From NCBI GenBank assembly GCA_964604015.1, contig CAZRXF010000012.1, positions 262,187 through 326,186 of the forward strand: 64,000 nucleotides of DNA, given 5' to 3'. Below, piece by piece: positions 33,873-42,399 of the stretch. The stretch's first letter is position 1. Each line of letters starts with the position of its first letter. The position numbers and the translations under genes were made by a program. The notes beneath the pieces were generated by a model. That model did not search any database. It was given only the letters and a program-made list of their open reading frames with translations, and was not told the origin of the DNA. This stretch comes from CANNBR01 sp964604015 (lineage in GTDB: Bacteria > Babelota > Babeliae > Babelales > CAIQNR01).

Positions 33873-34655
33873 ATGAATATATTAAGTATACGAACCTGCC
33901 TGCGTCTCATTTGGCGCGATATGGCAGTTTTTCGCCCCGGATTTATTGATCGTTTGATCAATGGAGCCTTGTGGGCTGGCATCACCATTGTGGTGTTCCA
34001 GTACATCGGGTTTGGTGATTCGGCGGTTTACCTTGGCGTGTTTATGGCATGCGCCAATGCGGTTAGCTGGGGATTTTTTGAGGTGATGGAAAACGTTGCT
34101 CGGTTGATCAGTGATTTACAGGGTGAGCGGTCCATTTCCTATGCATTAACGCTCCCATTACCGCAATGGATGGTATTTTTTAGGATAGCGATTTCTAACG
34201 CATTACAAGCGATGGCGATTGCTATTTTTATTCTTCCGATGGCAAAGCTCCTGCTGTGGAATACCTTTTCGCTTGAACATTTTTCGCTCTTCAAGTTTTT
34301 ACTGATTTTTATACTTGCGCATCTGTTTTACGGATTCTTCTCTCTGTGGCTTGCAAGTATGGTAAAAAGCCTTGAGGCGATTGGTGATATTTGGATGCGT
34401 GTTGTGTTTCCACTTTGGTTCTTGGGTGGCTACCAGTTTACCTGGGCAACCTTTGTTCAAAAAAGTCCCATCTTGGCGTATTTGAACCTTGCGCTTAACC
34501 CACTTGTCTATTGTATGGAGGGAGTTCGTGCAGCTGTTATGGGGCAAGAAGGGTACCTTCCCTTTTGGTGGTGTTGCGCTGCGCTTGTCTTTTTTACGAC
34601 ACTCGTAGGTGCTGTTGGTACTGTGAGAATGAAACGAAGACTTGATTGTCTTTAA
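33873..34655 (+). CDS. ABC-2 type permease, paralogue 1
   Basis: A 260-residue membrane protein with six helices. Starts at the ATG at 33873, 13 bases after the ATPase gene. Shared family features: a WRDMAVFRPGFIDRLIN N-terminal amphipathic stretch, LAHLFYGFFSLWLAS, a GGYQFTWATF motif, ALNPLVYCMEGVRAAVMG and a C-terminal RMKRRLDCL. It should form the export channel together with the ATPase. Substrate unknown: lipid, polysaccharide or drug are typical for ABC-2 exporters. Confidence 0.88.
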   Translation: MNILSIRTCLRLIWRDMAVFRPGFIDRLINGALWAGITIVVFQYIGFGDSAVYLGVFMACANAVSWGFFEVMENVARLISDLQGERSISYALTLPLPQWMVFFRIAISNALQAMAIAIFILPMAKLLLWNTFSLEHFSLFKFLLIFILAHLFYGFFSLWLASMVKSLEAIGDIWMRVVFPLWFLGGYQFTWATFVQKSPILAYLNLALNPLVYCMEGVRAAVMGQEGYLPFWWCCAALVFFTTLVGAVGTVRMKRRLDCL

Positions 34656-34670
34656 TACTGTGTAAGTAGG

Positions 34671-34697
34671 GAGGGCGGTGTAAAAGCCGCCCTTTTA
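34671..34697 (+). terminator. Hairpin with short T-run inside the ABC operon
   Basis: AGGGCGG (34672-34678) pairs with CCGCCCT (34687-34693), followed by TTTT. The short T-run suggests partial termination or mRNA processing between permease genes 1 and 2, lowering expression of the later paralogues. Confidence 0.6.
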
Positions 34698-34706
34698 GGT
34701 AGGGAC

Positions 34707-35507
34707 ATGAAAGAAAAAAACATTTTTGTACGCTGGCTAACAATAGGCCAGGTTTTTTTGCGACTTGTTGAGCGAGACTTATATGTTGCGCTTCCGTTGT
34801 TGCCAAACAGAATAGTGAGTGTGGTTGGTTTAACGGCCCTCACGGTATACGTGTATGAATATGTTGGCGTAGCTGGTGCGACAGGGTTTGGTCTTTTTAT
34901 GGCAGCTTCAGAAATGGCAAGCAGGGCGTTCAGGCGCGTTTTTCCTTCTTTGCGTATTGTTAGTGATCTGTTGGGTGAACGTTCGCTTTTTTACTATCTC
35001 ACGTTGCCTATTCCTTCAACATTGGTTTTTCTTGCCTTGGCGCTTTCTTCGAGTATCGAGCTGATGTCTTTGTATATCTGGGTGCTGCCTACAGCAAAGG
35101 TTGTGTTGGGTAGCTCCTTTCAGCTTTCAGGAGTACAGGTACTTAAAGCGAGTGCTGTTTTTCTATGCGCGCATCTTTTTTACGGCATGAGTGTTCTTTT
35201 GCTTGCAAGTACACCGGTACGTGCGCTTGATGATGTTGGGATTCTTCACTCTCGCTACTCAGAACCGCTTTTTTGGATAGGTGGGTATTATTTTACGTGG
35301 CATTTGTTGTACGTAAAAAGTCCCTGGTGTGCCTATCTTTTGCTCTTAAATCCACTGGTGTACGCGTGTGAGGGTATGCGCTCTGCTTTACTGGGTGATC
35401 CCCATTCGCTGCCAGTCGGTTGGTGCTGTGTGGCACTTCTTCTTTTTACCGTTGTTGTTGGCATACTTGCTGTACGGCGCATGAAGAAAAGAGTTGATTG
35501 TTTGTAA
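34707..35507 (+). CDS. ABC-2 type permease, paralogue 2
   Basis: A 266-residue paralogue with the same layout: VERDLYVALPLLPNRIVS at the start, CAHLFYGMSVLLLAS, a GGYYFTWHLLYVKSPW segment, LLNPLVYACEGMRSALLG and a C-terminal RMKKRVDCL. AGGTAGGGAC precedes the ATG. It begins 51 bases after paralogue 1, beyond a hairpin. It may pair with another permease copy as a heterodimer with the single upstream ATPase. Confidence 0.88.
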   Translation: MKEKNIFVRWLTIGQVFLRLVERDLYVALPLLPNRIVSVVGLTALTVYVYEYVGVAGATGFGLFMAASEMASRAFRRVFPSLRIVSDLLGERSLFYYLTLPIPSTLVFLALALSSSIELMSLYIWVLPTAKVVLGSSFQLSGVQVLKASAVFLCAHLFYGMSVLLLASTPVRALDDVGILHSRYSEPLFWIGGYYFTWHLLYVKSPWCAYLLLLNPLVYACEGMRSALLGDPHSLPVGWCCVALLLFTVVVGILAVRRMKKRVDCL

Positions 35508-35531
35508 TGGTGAAAATGGGATCGGAATTGC

Positions 35532-36335
35532 ATGAAAAAATGGTTTGAACGCTGTTCTTGGAATCTTAAAATATGTGCACGATTACTTCAGCGTGATATG
35601 TATGTATTCAAGGAAGCAGCAGTCAGTCGTTTGATTAACACTGCTGTGTGGGTTTGGATGATCATCTACATTTACGAATATGTTGGGTTAGGGTTTTCAG
35701 GGGTTCTTGAATTGGGTCTTTTTATTGCGTGCAGTGAATGTATTGCCCGAGGCTTTATGGGACTGTTTGGAAATCTTGTACGCCTTCTTTGCGACCTTAA
35801 AGGATCAAACACCCTTTCGTATCATCTTTCATTACCTGCTCCTCATTGGATGGTGCTTGTTACCGTTGCCATTTCTCAAGCTATTCAACTCATGATACTT
35901 GCTGCAGTTGTTTTTCCGATTGCCGGCGTAATCCTTCATAAACGGCTTCTGGAAGTGCCGTTCTCTTGCTTTAAAATTGGTATCATCTTTTTATTGGCCT
36001 ATCTTTTTTACGGATTTTTAACGTTGCTGTATGCAGGTCTTATTGATTCAACCGACAAAATCGGGACGTTACGTGTTCGTTTTAATGATGTGTTTTTTTG
36101 GTTAGGTGCTTATTTTTTTACGTGGCAGCGTTTGTATACTGCTAACCACATCTTTGCTTACGTGGATTTACTCAATCCTTTGGTCTACGCCTGCGAAGGA
36201 ATGCGTGCGGCTGTTATGGGACAAGCAGGATATTTGTCATTTTGGATTTGTTGTCTTGCTTTGGCAGGGTTTAGTGTGGTGATAGGATATTGGGGCGTAC
36301 AACGGATGATGAGAAAGTTGGATTGTGTTCGTTAA
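35532..36335 (+). CDS. ABC-2 type permease, paralogue 3
   Basis: A 267-residue paralogue: LQRDMYVFKEAAVSRLINTAVW, LAYLFYGFLTLLYAG, GAYFFTWQRLY, LLNPLVYACEGMRAAVMG and a C-terminal RMMRKLDCVR. It is closer to paralogue 1 in the late AAVMGQ segment. It follows paralogue 2 by 24 bases with no terminator. It ends the operon; the convergent secreted gene stops at 36349. Confidence 0.88.
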   Translation: MKKWFERCSWNLKICARLLQRDMYVFKEAAVSRLINTAVWVWMIIYIYEYVGLGFSGVLELGLFIACSECIARGFMGLFGNLVRLLCDLKGSNTLSYHLSLPAPHWMVLVTVAISQAIQLMILAAVVFPIAGVILHKRLLEVPFSCFKIGIIFLLAYLFYGFLTLLYAGLIDSTDKIGTLRVRFNDVFFWLGAYFFTWQRLYTANHIFAYVDLLNPLVYACEGMRAAVMGQAGYLSFWICCLALAGFSVVIGYWGVQRMMRKLDCVR

Positions 36336-36348
36336 TCTATCAAACGGC

Positions 36349-37155
36349 TCATTCTTTTTCATCTTCACAAGACTCACATGTGCAGACTTTTTCTCTTTTG
36401 AATAAACGGAAGTCTTGTAAACCTGGAGTTGCTTGTATTCTGTGATATGCCGTTGGATCATTAAGCGTGAGCGTACGTATTTCATCGGAAGATTTTTCAG
36501 CAAGAATTCGGATGATAGTAATGAGATCGTCGGGAAGGACTTGTTCTTTTGAAGCGCGAATTGCAAAGACAAGAAGGGGCGTAAGACCGCAGTTTGTATT
36601 TACTATAATGTTTGCATTGGGAAGGTTGCCTTCATTGGGTTTGAAGCGATCGAAGATGGCGCATCTGGTTTCTTTCAGATCCGCTTGAGAAGTGCACGCC
36701 TTTTTAACTAAGGAAACGAGGAGGTTGGTTTGTGGTGAAAGAGGTGTTGCTTGACGAAAGTGATGATGATTAAAGGTGAAGGGAAACACTGGATGGGAAA
36801 AAGGGCGTTCAGGGTCCCTAGTACAAACACCATTCGCTTTCTTACTCAAAAAATGCTCTCTCAACGAGGTTGGGTAGTAGGGTAGATAATGGGGCTGAGT
36901 AAGTAGTTGTACTAACGGTTCAGTGGGATCTGTACGCGGTTTTTTTCGGGTGCCTCCTTGTTGGTGACTATAATCTTCATCATAAACCTCTTTAGGATCG
37001 ACTTCTGAAGTTTTTGCAATTTCTTGTCTTTCCGGTTGTGAAGGTAGCGTGAGAGGTAATCCCTTAAGGTTGAACTCAGAAGCTTGAGCTGACCAAAGTT
37101 TGCTTGAAAAAGGACAAAATAGGGTGATTGTAAGAAGCAAAAATTTATTTTTCAT
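36349..37155 (-). CDS. Secreted protein with ankyrin-like C-terminal part and Cys tail
   Basis: A 268-residue protein with a signal peptide (MKNKFLLLTITLFCPFSSKLWSA). A Pro/Arg-rich, probably disordered middle (residues about 30-95) is followed by His-rich FTFNHHHFRQATP and an ankyrin-like region (NTNCGLTPLLVFAIRASK ... LITIIRILAEKS). It ends CTCESCEDEKE, a Cys cluster that could bind metal. The ribosome binding site is poor. The function is unknown; it belongs to the set of exported ankyrin-like proteins. Confidence 0.75.
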   Translation of the reverse strand: MKNKFLLLTITLFCPFSSKLWSAQASEFNLKGLPLTLPSQPERQEIAKTSEVDPKEVYDEDYSHQQGGTRKKPRTDPTEPLVQLLTQPHYLPYYPTSLREHFLSKKANGVCTRDPERPFSHPVFPFTFNHHHFRQATPLSPQTNLLVSLVKKACTSQADLKETRCAIFDRFKPNEGNLPNANIIVNTNCGLTPLLVFAIRASKEQVLPDDLITIIRILAEKSSDEIRTLTLNDPTAYHRIQATPGLQDFRLFKREKVCTCESCEDEKE

Positions 37156-37292
37156 TGGTTTTATATCCAGAGCTATGAAAAAGCGGATGATTTTTCGAAG
37201 TAGTTTTTTGGAGGCAAAGCAAAATGATATTCCTGCTTCAACAGGTAAAACGAGAGGGAGAAGCTTTATGAAGTGGCTATGTCTGCTGTAAT

Positions 37293-37679
37293 TTAGTTAG
37301 AAAGATGAGGTAAAGCCTTTGAAAGAATAGCTGCTATGGCAGCGTTTCTTCGTTTCCTATCTGGAGTAGGGCTTGCTTTTTGAGCATTTGTAAGAGCCGT
37401 ATTTACCTCGTTCCAGGTTGATGTGCTTGCTATGTATGCCAAAACAGATCTACTGTTTTCATTGTCCAGGGTGAATTTGGTGATAGCAAGTCCCAATCGT
37501 CCGGTAAGGAGGTCTTTGTCGAATTTTTTCAGTGCAGCGGTATCGTGTGCGTTAATAGCAGCCGTGATCTCTTCACCTTCAGAAGAATGAGATGAATGGC
37601 GCCTTGCCTTACTTGAGCATTGAACTGAGACTGCATAGAAGCTGCTCAGGACCAGGAGTGAAAGTGCATGTTTTTTCAT
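37293..37679 (-). CDS. Small secreted protein of unknown function
   Basis: A 128-residue protein with a signal peptide (MKKHALSLLVLSSFYAVSVQC), a basic Ser/His stretch (SSKARRHSSHSSEGEE) and a helical C-terminal part (DTAALKKFDKDLLTGRLGLA; ANAQ/RKRRNAAIAAIL-type). AGAGG lies upstream of the ATG at 37679. The Cys at the end of the signal could be a lipobox, although VQC is not optimal. The gap 37156-37292 holds nothing I can call. Confidence 0.7.
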   Translation of the reverse strand: MKKHALSLLVLSSFYAVSVQCSSKARRHSSHSSEGEEITAAINAHDTAALKKFDKDLLTGRLGLAITKFTLDNENSRSVLAYIASTSTWNEVNTALTNAQKASPTPDRKRRNAAIAAILSKALPHLSN

Positions 37680-37723
37680 AGAACCTCTTTGTTGTGTGAG
37701 GATGGTACTTTTTGTCTTTCAAA

Positions 37724-37751
37724 ATAAGAAGGCGGGGTAAGCCGCCCTCTT
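37724..37751 (-). terminator. Terminator after the 37820 gene
   Basis: Minus strand: GGCGG pairs with CCGCC (plus 37742-37746 and 37731-37735), extended by AAGA/TCTT pairing, followed by CTTATTTT. It lies downstream of the minus-strand gene that stops at 37820. Confidence 0.5.
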
Positions 37752-37819
37752 AAATTTGCAATAATGTACACGGGTAAGCCTATTTTTGTCTACTGTGAGC
37801 TTATTTTTTTGTTGTTTTT

Positions 37820-38593
37820 CTAGCGTTGGTGAGCTAACTGAATGACAGTGTTTGCAAGTTGTGCATTTTGTTGGGCTTGGAAGTTTGCTTGAGCAAGCGC
37901 TAGCGTGGCTGCATTGCATTCTTCAAGCCAACGAGGATCATTCTTGACAATGACCATGGCATTTCTGACCGCATCAAGGAACATAAGAAGATCTGCTACT
38001 AAAGGCTTTACATTTTCATATCCCTTTGTTCCTCGTATTCGCTCGAATTTAGTCACAATTTCGGCGAGATTTTTTCTTAACGTATCAAGTTCATTAAATG
38101 CGGCAGCGCGAGGAAAGCGATGGCTTATGAAAAACCCACTGAGCGCAGTAAGAAGTGTCTCAGGTGTTTCAGTTAGCACTACAGTAAGAAGTGGCTGATT
38201 TACCTGTTGGGCAAGAAAACGCAGACTTGAAAGACACAAGGTTCCTGAAGCAAAAAGGGCTGCTCCACCAAAGGTGCTTACATAATCGGTTGTATCATAA
38301 TCACCGAGACTGAAAAAATGAACGTCGCGTGGCGTTCCGAGGACCTTGAGAATGGCAACTGAGCTTAGATGCCCCGCAATAGCTCCCAAAAACGCAAAGC
38401 CAGCAGCCACTGCGTAATCCTGAGTTAGGCGGGGAGTGTCTGTAGAAGCTACCTTGTCAAGAATGAGCGACACCCGTTGTTCAATGGCCGTGGAAGAAAT
38501 GTCGGTAGAAATTGCTGAAAAGAGAGGGGTGCAAACCAGTAGGCCTGCACAAAAGAGGAGATGGAGAGTATTCTTTTTTCTCGCATTGGTCAT
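37820..38593 (-). CDS. Exported/membrane protein of unknown function
   Basis: A 257-residue protein. The N-terminal hydrophobic segment (LHLLFCAGLLVCTPLFSA) is a signal peptide or anchor. Two further hydrophobic stretches (AVAAGFAFLGAIAGHLSSVAIL; FGGAALFASGTLCLSSLRFL) suggest a membrane protein, and the C-terminal half is a long helix rich in Ala/Gln (ATLALAQANFQAQQNAQLAN) that could form a coiled coil. AAAGGA precedes the ATG at 38593. I recognise no family. Confidence 0.75.
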   Translation of the reverse strand: MTNARKKNTLHLLFCAGLLVCTPLFSAISTDISSTAIEQRVSLILDKVASTDTPRLTQDYAVAAGFAFLGAIAGHLSSVAILKVLGTPRDVHFFSLGDYDTTDYVSTFGGAALFASGTLCLSSLRFLAQQVNQPLLTVVLTETPETLLTALSGFFISHRFPRAAAFNELDTLRKNLAEIVTKFERIRGTKGYENVKPLVADLLMFLDAVRNAMVIVKNDPRWLEECNAATLALAQANFQAQQNAQLANTVIQLAHQR

Positions 38594-38800
38594 TCATTTT
38601 CCTTTTCTTTTTATCTTTTAAATTCGTTGAGAAGAGCTCATTATACCACATCCTCCTGGTGAAAAAACCAAAACAGATGGATCTTGGCCAGATACCTCTT
38701 GTCTGAGAGTCGATGCAATCCATCTAGGAGAGGCTTTTTTTGAACGTCTTGTTACACTACACCGTAAGATACGAACAGTACTGAAACAGAAGGGATCATC

Positions 38801-41656
38801 GTGCTGGTTTTTGCAGCTTTTTTCTTTCTGCTTTGCGCAGAGTTATTTCCCTGTGCCCCTGAGGTGTCGTATCAGGTTGCTTTTACTGATCAGAGAGCGT
38901 TAAGAGAAGATGACACTGTTCTACCAACGGTTTTTAAGGTGTCGGAATTTCGCTGTTCTATGGAACTTGAGCCAATAAAAAAAGAGCTTGAGCTACTTTT
39001 GGGGGTGGTACCGGGTGCTTTTGTAACGCGTGAACAATTTGTGCAGGGAGTTGAGCGGCTTGCTCAAAAGAACTGTTTTTCTGAAGGAATATTTCGTTTT
39101 TTTCATTGTGATGAAGGAACAGCCATTCAGTTTGAAGCGACTCGTGTATGGCTGTTGCGTAGTGTCAAGGTTAAGGGAGTTACTTCGAATAAAGATGAGT
39201 ATCTACGGTTGTATGGACAGGAGACAGGGAGACCATTTTCCGTAGAACGGCACACTGCTTCTGTCCGTGCAATTGAAGAATACTTAACAGCGGCTGGCTA
39301 TTTTGAGGCGCAGGTGACAAGCGCATTGCAGTATGATGAAACAACAAAAACGGTCACTGTTGTGATTAAAATTAAGCGGGGGAAGGTTTCAACGATTACT
39401 GAGGCTTCTTGTGAGGTAATCGATAAAAATAAGCTACTTTCGCCTAAGGAATTGGCGAGTCTTCAGAAAAAAAGTAAACAAGCGTTACACAAAAAATTTT
39501 GTACGCAAATATTGCTTACAAAAACAGCAGAAAATCTTAAGCAGTGGCTGAAAGAACTTGGCTTTTCTGAACCGGTTGTTACGTGTGCGCCCACTGTTTT
39601 GAAAAATAAACGGGTGTCATTGCTCGTGACTGTAACGCTTGAGCAGCGTAAGAAGATGTTTTTCTTTGGTAATCATTTTTTTTCTTACGCAGATCTTTCA
39701 AAAAGGGTGGCAGACCTGAGCGTTAAAGATTTTTTTCTTCCCTCGTTAATCGTGGCGCAGGAACTGCAGGCTGAATATGTGAAAAAGGGGTTTTGGACCG
39801 CCACTGTGGAAAGTTCTGATGATGGTCCTGATCGAGAATATTTCTTGATCAACGAGGGAAAACGGTGTCGCGTCGATACTGTGATGCTGAAAGGAATGAG
39901 CGCCTGTGATCCAGCGTGGGCTGAGAAAATGTTTTTTAAGAAAGTTGTACGAACTGCATCATTTGATCAGGAGCTGGTAGAAGAAGGAAAGGCTCGTTGC
40001 CTTGCGTGGTATAAAAAAGAGGGTTTTTGGGATGCTCAAGTGGTTAGGCAGGAGTATCTTCCTGTAGAGAGAAAAGAGGGCCACTATGTACTTTTATTGA
40101 TTGTTGAAGAAGGGCGGCAGCGGTTGCTGTGTGGCATTGATGTACTTATGTTTCCCGGTTCATATGAAGAGGTGCCGTTTTACAAAGAGTTGAAGGATCA
40201 TCCACATTCAGTTCCCTTTCCGCGGGACCTGATTTCTTTGCAACGGACCTTTCTTACTAAAAAACTACGAGAGCAGGGGTATCTGCATGCATCGCTTTCA
40301 CATCAATTGGTGGAACAACCGGAGGGTATCCGTGTTGTCTGGCGGTGTACGAAAGGACTCCAAACCACGTTTGGAAAAACTATTGTGCAGGGAGTTTCTA
40401 AGATCCCCTATGATCGTCTGTTGCAGTTGCTTTCTTACCAAGAAGGGCAACTGTGGGATAAAGAACGAGTGCAGCAATCACTAACAACTTTGCGTTCATT
40501 TGATGTTTTTGAGCGAGTGTCATTGCATACTTCGTTTCAAGACAGTTCAAACGTTGAGCGGGATATGGTGCTTGTGGTCAAAGATGATGATCCTTTTGAA
40601 GTTAAAGTTCGTATGGGGTTTGCGCAGGTCAGCAAGAATTTCTATTTCAAAAAGGGGTCAACCTACAAAGCTGGTGGATCGTTTATTTGGAAGAATCCGC
40701 GTGCTCGTGCTGATCGGTTTGCAATCGACGTGGATTACAATCGCTTTGAGAAAAGAATTAATGCTTCTTACAGTGTTCCTTTTTTGTTTGATTATCCGGT
40801 TGCAACAACCTTTAAAGTGTACGCCAACAAATATATTCAACCGGTCTACATTGGTTCTTCACAGCCCTTGTATCAGGTTTTGCAACAGGGATTTTTGGTG
40901 GGGGTAAGTAAAAAAACAGGTCCTTGTGACCTTGGGTTGACGACTGGATTTGATTGGATGGAAACGAATGATATTTCCTATGCACTTGCCCGGGCGATTA
41001 ACTTTAAAGTCGATTTAGTTGATAAAAAGATCCCGTATTTTTTCATTGAACCAATGGTGTATGCCAACTTTTTGGACGAAGCGCTTAATCCAACCCGAGG
41101 ATTTTTTGGACTTGCAACGGTCAAAGGAATGTTTCCGTTTAAAGAAAGTTCGTTTCTCGTCAAAGTTTTGGCAGAACAAGGAACCTTTATTCCACTTGCA
41201 AAAACGGTTTTGGCTATACGGTTTAGGGCGGGTCACATTTTCAGAAGAGAATTCAGTGCCGTGATGCCTCCAGAACGATTCTATTTAGGCGGACCTTTTT
41301 CGGTTCGTAGTTACCTGCAGGATCACTGTCCTCCGCTGGGCATCTACGATAATGAGGGCACCATCCAGTATGTTCCCCAGGGGGGCAAGACGATGTTTAA
41401 CGCAAATTTTGAACTACGAATTCCCGTGAATGGGCAAACGGTGTGGGGTGCATTATTTCAGGATTTTGGCATTTTGGTTGAAGATGTCAGGACGTTAACG
41501 ATCGAGTCTTCGCATCCTCTTGCAGGTACCGGATTTGGAGTGCGATATATGACTCCTGTGGGGCCTTTACGATTTGATATAGGCTGGAAATGGCGTAAAG
41601 AGCGGCCAGAAGAGCCGGCATATGCCTGGTTTCTAACATTTGGAAATGCTTTCTAA
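38801..41656 (+). CDS. bamA: Outer membrane protein assembly factor BamA
   Basis: A 951-residue Omp85-family protein, longer than the usual ~800. A signal peptide (LVFAAFFFLLCAELFPCA) is followed by several POTRA-type domains to about residue 600 and a C-terminal beta barrel that ends YAWFLTFGNAF with terminal Phe. The barrel has FYLGGPFSVRSYLQDHCPP, corresponding to the family VRG(F/Y) motif with Ser replacing Gly, and GTGFGVRYMTPVGPLRFDIGW. It inserts beta-barrel proteins into the outer membrane, direct evidence for a diderm cell. The GTG start at 38801 has AAGGGA upstream. Confidence 0.93.
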   Translation: MLVFAAFFFLLCAELFPCAPEVSYQVAFTDQRALREDDTVLPTVFKVSEFRCSMELEPIKKELELLLGVVPGAFVTREQFVQGVERLAQKNCFSEGIFRFFHCDEGTAIQFEATRVWLLRSVKVKGVTSNKDEYLRLYGQETGRPFSVERHTASVRAIEEYLTAAGYFEAQVTSALQYDETTKTVTVVIKIKRGKVSTITEASCEVIDKNKLLSPKELASLQKKSKQALHKKFCTQILLTKTAENLKQWLKELGFSEPVVTCAPTVLKNKRVSLLVTVTLEQRKKMFFFGNHFFSYADLSKRVADLSVKDFFLPSLIVAQELQAEYVKKGFWTATVESSDDGPDREYFLINEGKRCRVDTVMLKGMSACDPAWAEKMFFKKVVRTASFDQELVEEGKARCLAWYKKEGFWDAQVVRQEYLPVERKEGHYVLLLIVEEGRQRLLCGIDVLMFPGSYEEVPFYKELKDHPHSVPFPRDLISLQRTFLTKKLREQGYLHASLSHQLVEQPEGIRVVWRCTKGLQTTFGKTIVQGVSKIPYDRLLQLLSYQEGQLWDKERVQQSLTTLRSFDVFERVSLHTSFQDSSNVERDMVLVVKDDDPFEVKVRMGFAQVSKNFYFKKGSTYKAGGSFIWKNPRARADRFAIDVDYNRFEKRINASYSVPFLFDYPVATTFKVYANKYIQPVYIGSSQPLYQVLQQGFLVGVSKKTGPCDLGLTTGFDWMETNDISYALARAINFKVDLVDKKIPYFFIEPMVYANFLDEALNPTRGFFGLATVKGMFPFKESSFLVKVLAEQGTFIPLAKTVLAIRFRAGHIFRREFSAVMPPERFYLGGPFSVRSYLQDHCPPLGIYDNEGTIQYVPQGGKTMFNANFELRIPVNGQTVWGALFQDFGILVEDVRTLTIESSHPLAGTGFGVRYMTPVGPLRFDIGWKWRKERPEEPAYAWFLTFGNAF

Positions 41657-41667
41657 GCGGCGGTTCT

Positions 41668-41696
41668 TTGCTTTCGAGGGGGAAAGCTATTATATT
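41668..41696 (+). promoter_or_regulatory. Candidate promoter of the 41734-potABCD operon
   Basis: TTGCTT (41668-41673), a 17-base spacer and TATATT (41691-41696), 38 bases before the first ATG of the operon. Confidence 0.55.
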
Positions 41697-41733
41697 CAGG
41701 GGATGGTAAAATCAGGAAAATAAAGGGCATTTT

Positions 41734-42399
41734 ATGAGTCATGATGAAAGATCGTTAAACACCAAAAAATTATTAATCCATGAGATGGCGCACCACTTTC
41801 CCTACGCGGTGTTCTCTGTCGCGATCAGTTTTGTTGGAGCAGCGCTTCTGGGTTATTTCTCCTTTGGCGCAACGGCTGAGGTAGTGGAATCAGGATCAAT
41901 GGTTCTTTTTCATTCTTTTCACTTTCTTCATATTGTGTTTGCAGCAACGGGTGCCGTTTTAACTTTTTTTAGATATTCCGATCGCCTGATAAAAGGGCTT
42001 GTGCTCGGTGCGCTCAACGCGGCGTTTTTTTGCATACTTTCCGATATTTTTATGCCGTATCTTGTAGGAACATGCCTTGGCGTTGACATGGAACTGCATG
42101 TTTGTTTTATGCATGAGATGCACAACATCGTGCCGTTTTTGATCGTGGGGATCTTTAATGGGTGGTTGTTAAGTAAACATCATACGGGTAAAAAGAGCTT
42201 CTATTCTCTCTGGTCTCACTTTACTCACATTTTAGTCAGCTCTTTAGCTTCAATGATGTACATTATTTCACACGGCATGCATGATTGGATGCCATATATG
42301 GGTATTCTGTTTGCCTTTTTGGTAGTAGCGGTTGTGGTGCCCTGCACACTTTCTGATGTAGTGGTTCCTGTCTATGCTGCCCGGACGGGAAGTGAGTGA
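41734..42399 (+). CDS. His-rich polytopic membrane protein at the head of the pot operon
   Basis: A 221-residue protein with about six membrane segments and many His near the membrane boundaries: HEMAHHFP, FHSFHFLH, HVCFMHEMHN, KHH, HGMHDW, plus acidic SDIFMP and a final TLSDVVVP. Such a pattern suggests metal binding or transport. AAAGGG lies upstream of the ATG. Its TGA stop overlaps the potA ATG, so it is translationally coupled to the polyamine importer. I recognise no family. Confidence 0.8.
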   Translation: MSHDERSLNTKKLLIHEMAHHFPYAVFSVAISFVGAALLGYFSFGATAEVVESGSMVLFHSFHFLHIVFAATGAVLTFFRYSDRLIKGLVLGALNAAFFCILSDIFMPYLVGTCLGVDMELHVCFMHEMHNIVPFLIVGIFNGWLLSKHHTGKKSFYSLWSHFTHILVSSLASMMYIISHGMHDWMPYMGILFAFLVVAVVVPCTLSDVVVPVYAARTGSE

